A stretch of 64,000 nucleotides of DNA from positions 13,755,326-13,819,325 of the forward strand of contig CM119267.1 in assembly GCA_051294375.1 (NCBI GenBank), given 5' to 3'. Within the stretch, counting starts at the first letter, position 1; every line of letters starts with the position of its first letter. Below are positions 33,101-46,000 of this stretch, piece by piece. The notes below the pieces were generated by a model. That model was not told the DNA's origin. It did not search any database and saw only the letters and a program-made list of their open reading frames with translations. This stretch comes from Paraspadella gotoi (taxonomy: Eukaryota > Chaetognatha). Both the position numbers and the translations under genes were made by a program.

Positions 33101-36100
33101 GACGATCAGATCATATTTCTCTTTCCGCCTTTGGAATTACCTGGGCGCAAGCGGCATGTAAGATAAAAAGCTAAGCCTCTCGATTTTATCATTAATAAGG
33201 CGTAGTGAAAGTTACAGATCAAAATTCGAATAGTTGTTCAATGTTCAATGTTCATGAACAGTCTTGTATTCAAGAACATTGATATATAAAAAAAAAAAAA
33301 TTAAATTATCAATTTTCGCGTACGCCCATATATATTTCATACAATTGAAACATTCTTTGAAATATACCACTTCATTGATAGGGAAGCCAGGTACTCTGGG
33401 AGTGAATAAACGACTGTGAGAGAGTCTTGATTAAAAGCTTGCAGGGACCTGCTATGTCATTATCTTGTAAGAGTGATGGAGGCCTTAAACCACCAAAGCC
33501 TGTCCAAAGTCAGGGGCAAGATAGCTTATTTATTAAATGAATGGATAATTTTTATATTGGTTGTACCAATTTCATAAAATTCAGCTCCTTGTATTTTGAT
33601 GCGAGTGCGGAGTACAATAAGTATTCCCCGATCTAATACTTAAGGGAGTGTTCTTTTCATACAATTGAAACATTCTTTGAAATATTATACCACTTCATTG
33701 ATAGGGAAGCCAGGTACTCTGGGAGTGAATAAACGAGACTGTGAGAGAGTCTTGATTGAAAGCTTGCAGGAGCCTGCTATGTCATTATCTGTAAGAGTGA
33801 TTGGGGAGTGAATTGAAATTTTGTATGTGGGTAGGATAGTGTGTGATTAAGCTGGAAATCAAGTTTCAATGGAATCGTCTGAGTGGAAATGAGTTTAAAT
33901 GAAAAAAAAAACCTGTTTCACTAATTGATTATGCTTCTTTTTCTTTTTATATTAAAAGATAAGATTTATTAATTAATCAAATAATTAATGAGTTAATTAA
34001 TCAAATAATTAATGAGTTAATCAAATAATTAATGAGTATTAATCAATAATTAATTAATCAATAATTAATAAGTTAATTAATCAAATAATTAATAAGTTAA
34101 TTAATCAATAATTAATAAGTTAATCAATAATTAATGAGTTAATCAAATAATTAATGAGTTAATTAATCAAATAATTAATGAGTTAATTAATCAAATAATT
34201 AATGAGTTAATTAATCAAATAATTAATGAGTTAATTAATCAATAATTAATGAGTTAATAATCAATAATTAATGAGTTAATTAATCAAATAATTAATGAGT
34301 TAATCAAATAATTAATGGTTAATTAATCAAATAATTAATGAGTTAATTAATCAAATAATTAATGAGTTAATTAATCAAATAATTAATGAGTTAATTATCA
34401 AATAATTAATGAGTTAATTAATCAAATAATTAATGAGTTAATTAATCAATAATTAATGAGTTAATTAATCAAATAATTAATAGTTAATTAATCAATAATT
34501 AATGAGTTAATCAAATAATTAATGAGTTAATCAAATAATTAATGAGTTAATCAAATAATTAATGAGTTAATCAAATAATTAATGAGTTAATCAAATAATT
34601 AATGAGTTAATCAAATAATTAATGAGTTAATCAAATAATTAATGAGTTAATCAAATAATTAATGAGTTAATCGGTCAATTAAGCAATTATTTAATTTATT
34701 TAGTTATCAATAATTAATTATTCAATCAATCAATTTATAAATTAATTATTTAATCAAGTCAATCTTTATTGGCATCATCGTCGTCGTTGCTTTTGTCGTG
34801 GTCAGTGACGAAAAGACCTAAAACAAACATTTCAGATCAAATTAATTAATTTATTAATTAAATTGTTTTAGTTTATATAGTTTGTATTAATTAATTAATT
34901 AATTACCGCTAATGATCGTGGGCAGATCCGACATAGTTTGCTCAAACTTGTTTATATTAGAATTAAATTATAAGTTAACCGTTTTTTAGGATTTTGACCC
35001 ACTTAATGAAATAATTTTCTAAAAAGGGTTTTGTGTTAAGCCTTTCTTTTTGTTGTTTTAGATTTAAGTGAAACGTAATTTTCATAAAACAACATTTTAA
35101 TTTTATTTTAGATAAAATTAGACATGTTTTGGCTCAGATTTCGAGCCTTCATTTGATTCATTTGAAAACCACACCTGTCCTCACATTTAACCACTTTCCT
35201 TTACTCAATTCTTTGTTGGAAACTTTCTTTTCTCTCTCTCTCTCTCACCAACTCAATGTTTGTGAAAATTATTTGTGGTTTTCAAATGCTGATGAAGGCT
35301 CGAAATCTGAGCCGAAACATGTCCAATTTTATCTAAAATAAAATTAAATTGTTTTTTCACGAATATTTCGTTTCACTTAAATCTAAAAAGCGTTATATTT
35401 CCTTTTATCAACTTTTCGTGATGAATTCGAATCTGCTTTCAAATATAGGAAAAAACGTATGGGCGTATGCAAAAATTGAAAAATAAAAAACAAATTTTAA
35501 TTTAAAAAAGTTCACAGGTACAAGTCTGTTCATGATTTACTATTAGAATTTTGATTCTACTTGATTTTAATATTTTTGCTACGCTTTGTAGCATTGCATT
35601 AGACGGTTTAAAACAAAATATACTGGGATCTTTTTTTGCTTATGATCCGTGCGGTTTACGTTGCATAATTTCTGCTGTGGCTTAACTTTCATCGAATGTA
35701 CCAAAAGTTATAGAATTTTTATTAATTTTTTTTCAGTAGCTTTTTTTTTTTATAGGTTAAATCGTTTAGAAGTTACAAGCAAGTGAAAAATGGCAAAAAA
35801 AATTATATCATTTTAGTATAGTTATTTATTTTTATTTCAAATTGAATTAATTATTTTTATCTCGCCAGACTGGTTTAGATAACCATTTAGTATTGCTTCT
35901 TTATATCGTCGTCGTAACGCTGTTTCAACATTAAAAATAGCTCGTGTGTAACTATAAAAAGTTAACAATTTAAAAAACCTCAATGATAAAAAGCTATATT
36001 TAAATTTTTATATTTCATATTCCTTCACTCATTTGTTTGTTTTATTTCCAAAATAATTTTTATATATATAGTTATAAACGAATTTAGCTTTGTCGCGGCT

Positions 36101-39100
36101 GTCCAGTTCCTTTTTTAAATATATGTTGCTTTTTTTTTTTTGTCGTTGCTACTTCTGATTCGTGCAGTGGTTGTCCAGATTCTTTATATTTTTTTTTCCT
36201 TTCTTTTATACATGCATTTATTTTATTTACGATAAATGATTATCATCGCACTAATGAATAATTATTTTTGCGTCAATGAATGATTATTATCGGGTCAATG
36301 AATGATTATGATTGCGTCAATGAATGATTATCATTGTCAATGAATGATTATCATTGCGTCAATGAATTATTATTATTGCGTCAATGAATGATTATCATTG
36401 CGTCAATGAATGATTATCATTGCGTCAATGAAGGATTATCATTGCGTCAATGAATGATTATCATTGCGTCAATGAAGGATTATCGTTGCGTCAATGAAGG
36501 ATTATCGTTGCGTCAATGAATGACTATCTTTGCGTCAATGAATGACTATCTTTGCGTCAATGAATGACTATCTTTGCGTCAATGAATAACTATCTTTGCG
36601 TCAATGAATAACTATCATTGCGTCAATGAATAACTATTATTTCGTCAATGATTATCATCCTATCAATATTTGGTTATCATTGCATCAATAATCTATTATT
36701 ATTATAACAATTAATTATTATTACATCAATTAATTATTTATTATTACTTCAATAATTTATTATTACATCAATTATTTATTTTTTTAGATTTTTTAATTTA
36801 TTTTTTTTATAGTAATGTATGGCGAGATCAATATACTTTTAAGATTTTTTTTAATTTGGGAATGCTAAAGGTACTGCAGTTTTTTTGGTTCATAAAGATA
36901 TTATTATAATTCTTAAAAAATAAAGAAAAACATATAATATTGGCAGCGGGGTTAAAAATTGTTTGAAAGGTATAAAAAGTATTTTTGTTATACCTCAATT
37001 TGTTGTACAAAAGCATGCTTAAACGAAAGCAAGCGGTAATCAATGTTGAAACAAGTTTTAGCAAACAATGTTGGATCTGCCCACGATCATTATCGGGAAT
37101 TAATTAATTAATAATTAATTCAAGTTAATTATTTCTTTAATTAATAATTCATTTATTCAAGTTAATTATTTAATTAAGCAATTAATTAATTTAATCCGAA
37201 ATGTTTGTTTTGATTGATTAATTGACTAATTAATTATTAATTGTCTAATTGATTAATTAACTGATTAATTATTTGATTAATTAATACATCTTGCATTTAT
37301 ATTTAAAATTAAAAAAAGCATAATCAATTAGTGAAATAAGTTCTTTGTTTTTCCATTTAAACTCATTTCCACACAAACGATTTTATCGAAACTTGATTTC
37401 CAGCTTAATCACACACTTTTTTACCCAAATACAAAATTTTAAGTCAATCGCCCTATCCATTCAAAAGTAATTGGTATTCAAATAGTGAAATATATTTTTT
37501 TGTTTTTTCCTTTTAAACTCATCGAAACTTCATATCCAGCTCAATCACACACTTCTTTACCCACACACAAAATTTTATTCCAATCCATCCATCCAATTAC
37601 GAGTAATTGGGTTTTTTTTGCTAAGGTGGGACGGACGGACAGACAGATGAACGGACGGATATAGTTTTTTTTGCATAATTTATTATAATTCGATGTTCTG
37701 ACATGATATAAGTGAATGCCCGACAAGATTGAGGGGGCGGATCGACGGACCGACAAAGTGAATTATAGAGTCGGGATCTGCTGAAAGCAGATCCGATTAA
37801 AAAGGTACATTAAATATTCAGTATTTTATTTGTTTTATATATAAAAATTTTTATCTAATAAATGATTTTTTTAACAATTATATTATATACTTTTTACCTA
37901 TATGTTATTAATGTAATTTTTATATTGTCATGATGATTCCTTTAGAAATTAATGATTATCATTGATTATAATAAGTAAGTATCGGATTTATAAAACTAAA
38001 GCTGTCGATAATTAATTGCAAGTTTTATCTTGTGTTGAGAATGTGTTACATATATAACTTAAAATGAATGATCTTATTAAATTTTACAGGAGGGATATTA
38101 TCAATACCGCAAGCATAGAGCACGTGCATTGTCAGAGTCACATCATGTTGTTTCTGACATTCTTGAGGTAAGCTTAAAGGGTTGTAATTTACGAAAATCA
38201 CATTTTTGATCAATTTGTAAATAATCAATATTTCCGACAGGTTTGCGGGCGAAAGAAACGTCAGGATTCGAGCAGTAGCCAAGAAAACGTTCTTTGACAA
38301 GTAATATGATTTTTCAAAGACTTTTCTCAACAAAAACATTCGAGAAAAGTTTTATAAGATGCCTTTCTAGTCGATTGTCCATTATGCATTGTATACATTT
38401 TTTCACTACAAGCTTTTCCCTACTCTTGGTTTTGCGAAATACAGTACAATAATAACTAGAGTAATTCTTGGCTTAGTTTAGAAAGCGGAGGGCACTTAAA
38501 AAATACAATGTTGTTATTGGTTTTAAATGGCGCAATGAGATTAGCAATGAGTTGTGCCAGATTACTAGTTCTTCTTGTCGTCATCCGGGGCAAACTTTGG
38601 GAGTTGTCTAACGTACCAATCTGAGTTTGATATTGATTTTGTAGTTTTTTATGGCATTCAGCTTTTTAAGATGAAATTTTGGCACCTAAGCACGCAAGGC
38701 ATTTGGGGTTAATTTTACTTTCGCCGACCGGGGGTTAGGGGGTTTAGTGTTGAAGGTGGTTTACGGTTAGGGTAGTTATGGTTAAAAGGATTTAGGGTAT
38801 GGGTATTTAAGTAATTTTAAAAAAAATTTTTTAAAAAATAATATTTTTAAATGAATTTTTAAAAGACGCCAAATTAAGAAGCTGAGTGTCTAAAATTCTG
38901 AGTTGAAAATATCCACAACTTATTAATTGAATTAAGATTTAAAAACTGGTTTTGTAGGAAATAGAAACTTATTCAAAAATTTGGTGATTGAAAATATATA
39001 TTAATATAGTAGTACTCTACTACAAAAGCTATCTAAAAGTGGCCGAGCGGGCTAACGCACCATTCCAATCTTTATTGGCGAAGCATGACGGAGTGATATA

Positions 39101-39729
39101 AGGCAGCCACTGAGGGCCCGAATTATTACGATGCTGCCCGCCTCCAGCATTACAAGTGTTCCCACCGTTGCTAGGTTAGCTCGTTTCCGTAGCATTTCCA
39201 ATCCGAGCCATTTTGTAAGCTAAAAATTTACCAATATCAAATTACCTGTTAATACATTTAAGGTTAAATACTATGCAATTGTAAAAATTGTACGGTATTT
39301 TTACAAATTTTGCAATGTACACAAGTTGGCTACTTACAGTTGCATAGACGTTTACTCTTCCACAAAAAATATTTATTACCACAAAAATATTAGTTTACCT
39401 TAATTTTCAGCTTCATGAACAGCGGTTTAAGTCAGATTTGAAATAATTTGCAAAATTGGAAGTAAAACGATGAATCATGCATCTTCAAACAATGTTTAAC
39501 AACGGGAATAGATTCTGGTCACAAAAAAGGGGTACCTCATTTTATAATATGAACATTCTGTACTCTTAATTTTTACCTCTCCTAGGATGAATCTTGTTTT
39601 GGATCGAAGTGCTTCTATTTCGATGAAAAAGAAAGCTCGAAGGTTTTCAACTCACGCGCATCGACCAACTTGAGCGAGATTTTTCAGCTATCGCCGATTT
39701 TGGAACAGCAGGCAACAATTACAAAATAA
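33101..39729 (+). CDS. Unidentified gene, 3-prime exons only
   Basis: Three or four short exons with good splice sites and matching phase 0: 33101-33157 (DDQIIFLFPPLELPGRKRH), 38090-38167 (EGYYQYRKHRARALSESHHV and on to DILE), then either 38241-38297 (VCGRKKRQDSSSSQENVL, stop) or 39586-39729 (47 residues from DESCFGSKCFYF to QATITK, stop). 38241 could also splice on to 39586 using a GTTCTT donor. The product end is basic and serine-rich. I do not recognise the family. Upstream exons were not found between 29200 and 33100, and linking 33101 to 38090 across a repeat-filled intron is inference. The 38090 and 38241 exons are the most convincing. Confidence 0.45.
33345..33815 (+). repeat. Repeat family D, two direct copies
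   Basis: Copy at 33345-33580 and a second, shorter one at 33655-33815, both with GGGAAGCCAGGTACTCTGGG and AAAGCTTGCAGG. They form a local direct duplication of the family seen in the ttd14 intron. Confidence 0.65.
33815..34955 (-). repeat. Family A element (reverse) with expanded satellite
   Basis: Reverse family A: monomer part at 33815-33910, satellite at 33960-34672, the TTCGTCACTGACC-type block near 34780-34830, and the left-end motif GCAGATCCGACATAGTTTGC near 34921-34940. Confidence 0.65.
33960..34672. repeat. AATTAATGAGTTAATCAAAT tandem array
   Basis: About 30 units of 20-24 bp. The left part mixes 24-mers with indels. The right part (about 34500-34672) is near-uniform 20-mers, a sign of recent expansion. 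Confidence 0.85.
35031..35381. mobile_element. Penelope-like foldback element 8
   Basis: The tag TTAAGCCTTTCTTTTTGTTG (35036 on) is followed by inverted arms ending at 35381, with the CCTGTCCTCACATTTAACC block and a CT microsatellite. The 13 bp flanking repeat TCTAAAAAGGGTT / TCTAAAAAGCGTT (35018-35030, 35382-35394) has one mismatch. Confidence 0.75.
35289..35323 (+). ncRNA. Hammerhead ribozyme, element 8 right arm
   Basis: CTGATGA, stem II AGGCTC/GAGCC, GAAAC, AT, GTC: fully intact core. The left arm copy (35121-35150) has lost CTGAT by deletion and has AAAAC. Confidence 0.75.
35395..36225. other. AT-rich sequence, nothing recognised
   Basis: No exon or repeat boundary supported. Confidence 0.4.
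36230..36790 (+). repeat. GCGTCAATGAATGATTATCATT tandem array
   Basis: About 18 units of 21-22 bp between 36230 and 36660, decaying into ATTATTACATCAATTA repeats. The same motif family as 1815-3120 and 55140-55350. Confidence 0.8.
37050..37800 (+). repeat. Family A element, near full length
   Basis: Left end ACAAGTTTTAGCAAACAATG at about 37055, satellite, two monomers (37345 and 37505 onward), GGACGG run and an end hairpin GGATCTGCTgaAAGCAGATCC near 37770-37792. Confidence 0.7.
39034..39215 (+). mobile_element. tRNA-related SINE-like block
   Basis: GTGGCCGAGCGGGCTAACGC at about 39040 is a close match to the A-box region of leucine/serine tRNAs. The following 150 bp is GC-richer than its surroundings but gives no tRNA fold and only a weak B box (CAATCCGAGCC). 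Most likely an old SINE. Confidence 0.45.
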
Positions 39730-40009
39730 ACGCGGACTCCGATGTGTGCGGTGTGTTTCAAAAATAGAATGAACTTTTTCTTGGAAAAGTTGCTTTACGG
39801 GTCGAACTTTGCTAATAATTACAAAGAAGGATATTTTATTATTTTCATGACTGTCCTCTCGCTTCTAGACAATTTCTAATTGTTTACTTGGCAAAAATTA
39901 TTTAATACTCATCGGGTGGTCATGAAAAAGATAAAATTTTGTTTTAGTAATTATTATTATATTTATGAAATGTTATTTACTACAACAGTGGGAGAAAAGA
40001 TATCAAACA

Positions 40010-43000
40010 ATGGATGAAACGTCAAATTTTGAAAGGAAACGCAACCAAATTTGGAAAAACTTTGTCGAAAACATCAAAGTTAGTCTAGAGGATATTGTGG
40101 CCGAGGCTGAAAAAAAGGTACGTTACATAAGTAGCCATAGCCAATAAAATTTAAATGCTAATGTATACAGCGTTAAAATAATCTATCATGAGCATAGATT
40201 ATGGTTTTAAAATATTTTTTGTCATAAATGTTTTCTTCTGAGGGTTCTAGTCTAATTAAAATTATTATATTACTATATAGAGAAAAAAATTTGTAATCTT
40301 AAATTTTTTTGATGGATTCTGATAGAGCATAAAAAGCTAATAAAGTTAAAAATGCTTACGTTTTTTAAGTGAAAATGTAAAAAAAAATAAAATCATTGAA
40401 AGATAATTATGACGATTTTTTATAGTTTTTCCTTTTTTTGACTCACTTATCATTAAAGAGACAATTTGAGTATTTTTTTAAAAAACAATTTACAAAAAAC
40501 AAAACACTCGCTTATCATAAAAATATTTAAAAAAAAAATTATACTTTGTGTAGACAACTTTTTATGAGCTATCTGAATCTGGTCTTAAAATTTAAAAATT
40601 CTAAAAAGATTTTTTTGGCTTTTCCTATCCATAAATAAATATTAAAAAATTACTAGGGTATAGAGCCATATAATATATTTTTTGTCCATTGAAAGTATAC
40701 TTAAAAATGAATAAATTTTTGTTTAAACATGTACTCCAAATTATTGACTCACCCCATTGCGACCCCTAACATAAGAAAATTTTTCGTGGGTATTTTGTAC
40801 TAAGTTTTGCTTGTCCTCATAATACCTTGAACATTTAGATTTTTTTGGTCCTAGGAATTGGTTCTTAGGAATTGGTTCATTCTATAAAGTTTGTACTGAA
40901 GAGACATAGGAAGATTTATTTTGGGAGATAAAACTGGGACAAAAATCAAGAGTGAATTTTACAGAAAATATTGAGAGATAGAGATAATAAAACCGGTGAG
41001 AGAGAGCGAGAGAAAAAGAGAGATTTAAATATATTCGGCCAAAACGACTGGCCAGTGGATCGGCGAGTTGTCTTCCACACATCCCCCCCCGGCGTGGCTG
41101 ATCAACTTGATTGGGAGGAAGATTGAAATCTGTTGTCGGCGCGACGCAGACAATTCCGCAATTCCCGGTTCTGAGGGAGTTCATGGTTTCTTTTAAGTTT
41201 TCCAACTTGGATTCGAGAGTCTCTATTTTGGGGCAAAGGAGATGTCACTAGAGTTGGTTTGGGAGATTTTTGCGATTCTGCATCCATCATCATTGATGAC
41301 GTTTGTGTTAAAACATCATGTTTTTTATCTCACCAAATTTTGTCACCATTTTTGTGACACATTTTTTCTTTTTGTGAACGATTGGACCCTGTTAATCTTC
41401 TTAAGTTAACGTGGCGAAGCTTACCCATGCAAATTTTTATTATATTTTTTAATCTGAGCCAAACTTAAAGCTTTATATTAATAATACTGCATGCGTTTGG
41501 TTCTACCAGACTTCCTTTACTTTTACCATAACCCTCATAACCCTAAAGGCAGTAAGAAGCAGACTCGTGGTGGCGAAAATCTATAACAAAATTTTGTACT
41601 TCTTGATTTGTCCGTTAATCTATATAGCCAAAAAATATTAAAAATGATTATAATTATATACCAAATGATAGCTGAAAAAAAGATCTTACTCTCTGATCCA
41701 TTATTTCATAATTTTAAATTTAAAAAATATAAATTTTAGATCAATCAATTTGAAAACTAAAATGACAAGTTTTTTTCCACTTTTTCAAGATTTGACTTTT
41801 TTTTACTGTATTACTCCTGTGTTGAGGCAAAGAATAAGGAAAACATTTTAAGTTAAGTCATGATATTGCAATCATATATGTATATTTTAAAACAGTTTGG
41901 ATTACAACTTCTGTACACTAAACATTTTTATTTCTTAAAAAAATAGGAAAAAAAGATTTTTGAAAAAAAGATTTTGAGCATTAAGAATTTTAGATCTTGA
42001 AATAAAGAACGAATTTTGAATTTTCAAAAAAATCAGCTTCTTGCTATTTGATTTTGCTACAATCTGATTTTTTTCTTTTTTTGATATCTTTTATTTTAGA
42101 GTAGAAATAAAATTCTCAATGAGCATCGGTCACTTCATTTTTTTCTGATTTTTAAAAAAAGATTTAATATTTTTTTATTTAAGTTAATATTTATACTTTT
42201 ATGAATAAAACAAAGGGGAGATGAATTGGAATGGTAAAAGTATAAGTAAGGAGCTTGAAGAAAAGGTAAGTTAAGAATGAAAGATCAAAAAAAAAACCAG
42301 AAATAGATTGAGAGAGAAAAAGATGAAAAAATTAAGAGGGATATTGAGTGAGAAAAAGAAAGTTATTGTTGTTATTATGTTTATACTTATTATTGTTATT
42401 ATTATTATCTATTTTTACTTTTTAAAATTATTTTTTATTTTCTTTATTTAAATTTATTTTTATCAGAATGATTTTGTCCAAACTTAAGATTAAGCTCGAA
42501 TCAACCTCTTTTCTGGCCACACACAAAATTTGACACAAAATTGACTCCAAGTGAGCGAACTTATTCTTTGAAGCCGACGATCCCGCGCGGGGTAAGGCCG
42601 CTTCGACGCGCCTAATCCAGATTCGATGTTGGCGGTCGAAATCCGTAAGATCAGCTTTCGGTTCGACGCTCTCTTCCAACGCGCGTTCGCGCTGCCCAAA
42701 GCCGCGCGCGAAAGATCATCGTTTTCGCTCTTAATTCCCTTTCGGCGGCAGCCGCATGCGCAATGACGGCGTCGTGAAGTTCTCAGCGCAGCGGGTGGAA
42801 GCTGATACGAACTTGCGGCGGCTGTGGCGTATATAGGCGACGTACCATCTCGATCGCGTCCTCTCCACGAAGCCAATAGGATCTGGAGCGTCGCGGCGCT
42901 CGGCCCGTGGCTCGTCGGCGTTCGCGTTTGAGATGACGGAGGCGGTTGACGTAGTCGGGGTCCGCTCATCGGTCCTCCTCTCGCCGATGTGAAGTCGATC

Positions 43001-46000
43001 GCGGATTTGGGAAAAGTTGGGGCAATGGAAATGTGTGAGAAAACGGGTGATTCACACTTTAATTCCAATTCATACACCCGATCTTACCTCAGAGATGGTG
43101 ATTTTCGTCTTGCCCGGTATCGAAGGTTGGTTGACGTCCTTTGTCGGGATTACATGTGTAGGCAAGGTATCGGGGAAGCCGTTGACCTTGTCACGGCGGG
43201 ACTCTGATGACCGTGGACAAGAACGTAGAGGCTAAGATGATTAGAGCAGATTTTAATCTCGCTCATTGCAGGAAAGTATAACGTTGGATTTGATTACTTG
43301 TTAATGAAGAATTTACTTTTTGTGAGACAAAGTTTTTCTCTACTTATCAATGTAGTATTTACATTAGAGAACGTTGATTAAGAAACAGTGAGTAATTTGA
43401 TAATCAGTTTATCAATTCAAAAGGGAAATTCAGTCTGATCATTTAAAAAGATCCATAATTAAAAATTCAAGTTATCGTCATAAACATAATATCAAAATGA
43501 ATACGAAATAGTCCCCAAAAGTAGGACTATACAAGTGAACGACCCTCGAAAATCTTCATAAAACAAAAGTCATCATGGGAATAGGATATTTACAGACAAT
43601 TAAAATTGACCCATCTTTATGTCCTGATTCATCGTGCCCACAGAAGTCGATACCTGAGTACAAAACTGCTTCTCATGCATTCAGCTCCACATCAGAGGGT
43701 TCGCACTCCCGAATAGCCAATAAAGATTCTCGTCAAATGTGCGATGTATACTAAGAAGACTCTGAAGTGGCCCAGCACAGAGGCAATACTCCTTGTACAC
43801 GCAGACAGGACTAGGATTTAATTTTTTGGTAATTCTTTTTATCAACATCAGATGATAACAAATCACCAGATAAAGCCCACACGTAATTCTACTCTACACA
43901 ACGAAGACCCGGAGGACAGGTGGACAGATAAAAACGAGGACACAACATGAGGTTATAAAATACCTGGACGATTATCCTAAAAAATTTAAATAGCATCTGA
44001 TCCATAATATCTAGATCAGCGAACAGCACATTCCACTAATCCCTCACTCAAACCAGCCAACGATCCGACCCTATATCACTTCACCCGTCTGCGTCGTAGC
44101 GCGAACTCCGCGTCCGCACCCCCTCCAACTAGCTCCGTCGGGCATCCAATAGCAAGAATCGAGTACGTGCATGAAATAACCAACGCGAAATTAGACTCAA
44201 TCGAACGCACAAAAAGAAATGCGCCGCGGCCCCTGAGTCCGTTGCACGTGCCGGCGATCCGACGGCGTCGTTCCGGTGGCAGCCCGCCTCGCAGACGAAA
44301 GACGCATAAGAACGAAGATAAACACGATACGGCGAAGCTACTCCGATACTCTGTCCACCCGACCTTAGCATAAGAAAGTCAACATCGACTTAGCCAGCGA
44401 GGACGCATGGCGATGAGAATAATAGAGTGTTATGTAGATGGGTAGGAAGAGTATGAGTGGAGCGTGACGATAGATAGAGCGAATGTTCACAGAATGGAAA
44501 TCGAGAACAAATATACCCCAGTGAAAAGAGATCGCTCTAATAACAGATCGACGAACAAAAAATACATTTCACTATTTGAACAGCAATTGCTCATGAGTGA
44601 ATGCGGCGATTGACCTGGAATTTTGTATGTGGGTAGGAAAGTGTGTGATTGAACAGGAAATCAAGTTTCGATGGAATCATTTGAGTGGAAATGAGTTTAA
44701 ATGGAAAAAAACAAAAAATCTGTTTCACAAATTGATTATGCTTCTTTTTCTTTTTATATTAAATGTATATGTAGGATGTATTAATAAATTAAATAATTAA
44801 TCAGTTAATCAATCTGTCCATCCGTCCTACCTTAGCCAAAAGCTCCAATAACTCGTGATTACCTGGTTGAATTGGAATGAAATTTGTGTGTGGGTAGGAA
44901 GTGTGCGATAAAGCTGGATATAAAGTTTGGATGAATCGTGTGAGTGGAAAAATAAGTTTAAATGGAAAAACATAAGTCGCATTTACTAAAATCTTTTTAC
45001 TTATTTTAACCAATAAATACTCTAATTAATCATAATTGGATAGATAGATTGAGTACAAAATTTTGTGTGTGGGTAGGAAGTGTGTGATGAAGCTTGATAT
45101 AAAGTTTCGTTACGAGTGGAAATGAGTTTAAATGAAAAAATATGAGTCACATTTACTTGAATCTTTTTACTTATTTTAACCCATAATAGATTGAGATAAA
45201 AAATTTTGTGAGGGGTAGGAAAGTGTGTGAAGAAGCTAGATATAAAGTTTTGACGGAATTGTGCAGTGGAAATGAGTTTAATGGAAAAACATAAGTCACA
45301 TTTACTTGAATCTTTATTATTTATGATATTAATAAATGTTTTAATTAATTAATTAATATGAAAAAATGATGCAATTAAAAAAATTATGCAAGTTGAAAAA
45401 ATGATGCAAGTTGAAAAATCTTAAAAGCATAGGATCGTCGCAATTTCAGAGAGAGAGAGAGATAAAAACGAAATAAAAACATGATGTTGTGATAGCAAAA
45501 TGATAACATGCACAAATGCGATGCTTAATTTTACGAGTTCAATCTTAATTCAATTCTTTTTTTAATAAAAAGCCAGAGGAGAGAGAGAGCGGCAGCAGCA
45601 GAGGCAGCCAGAGAAAATTAAAGAAATCAAAAGGCAGCAGTAGAAGCAGCAGGAGAAAAGAGAGAAAAAGAAAAAGCCCCTACAGAGCCAGCTGCAGACT
45701 GGTTTTTTTTCCCGATGAATCAGCACTAAAAATGATTATTAAAATGATGCGAATTGAAAAAATGATGCTAATTGAAAAAATGATGCGAATTGAAAAAATG
45801 ATGCGAATTGAAAAAATGATGCGAGTTGAAAAAAATTTTTTGAAAAATTCTAATTTATCATCTGATTAGCTAATTACCTACTATTTTTGTCTTCTACAAC
45901 CGCTTAATTATTGTAGGCAGATCCGACATTGTTTGCTCAAACTTGTTTTTAATTATTCTATATTTAGTCATATCCTAACTACCAAATATTATTTTGCATT

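Noticed and set aside
33960-34672. Regular repeats that could suggest a CRISPR array
   Set aside because: Units are 20-24 bp with no unique spacers, in an intron-bearing eukaryotic genome; this is satellite DNA. The same holds for 36230-36660 and 56469-58562.
39034-39110. Possible functional tRNA-Leu/Ser
   Set aside because: A good A-box but no matching anticodon arm, variable arm or T arm; more likely an old SINE.
43190-43215. CTGATGACCGTGGAC as another hammerhead start
   Set aside because: No GAAA or cleavage triplet follows at stem II distance.
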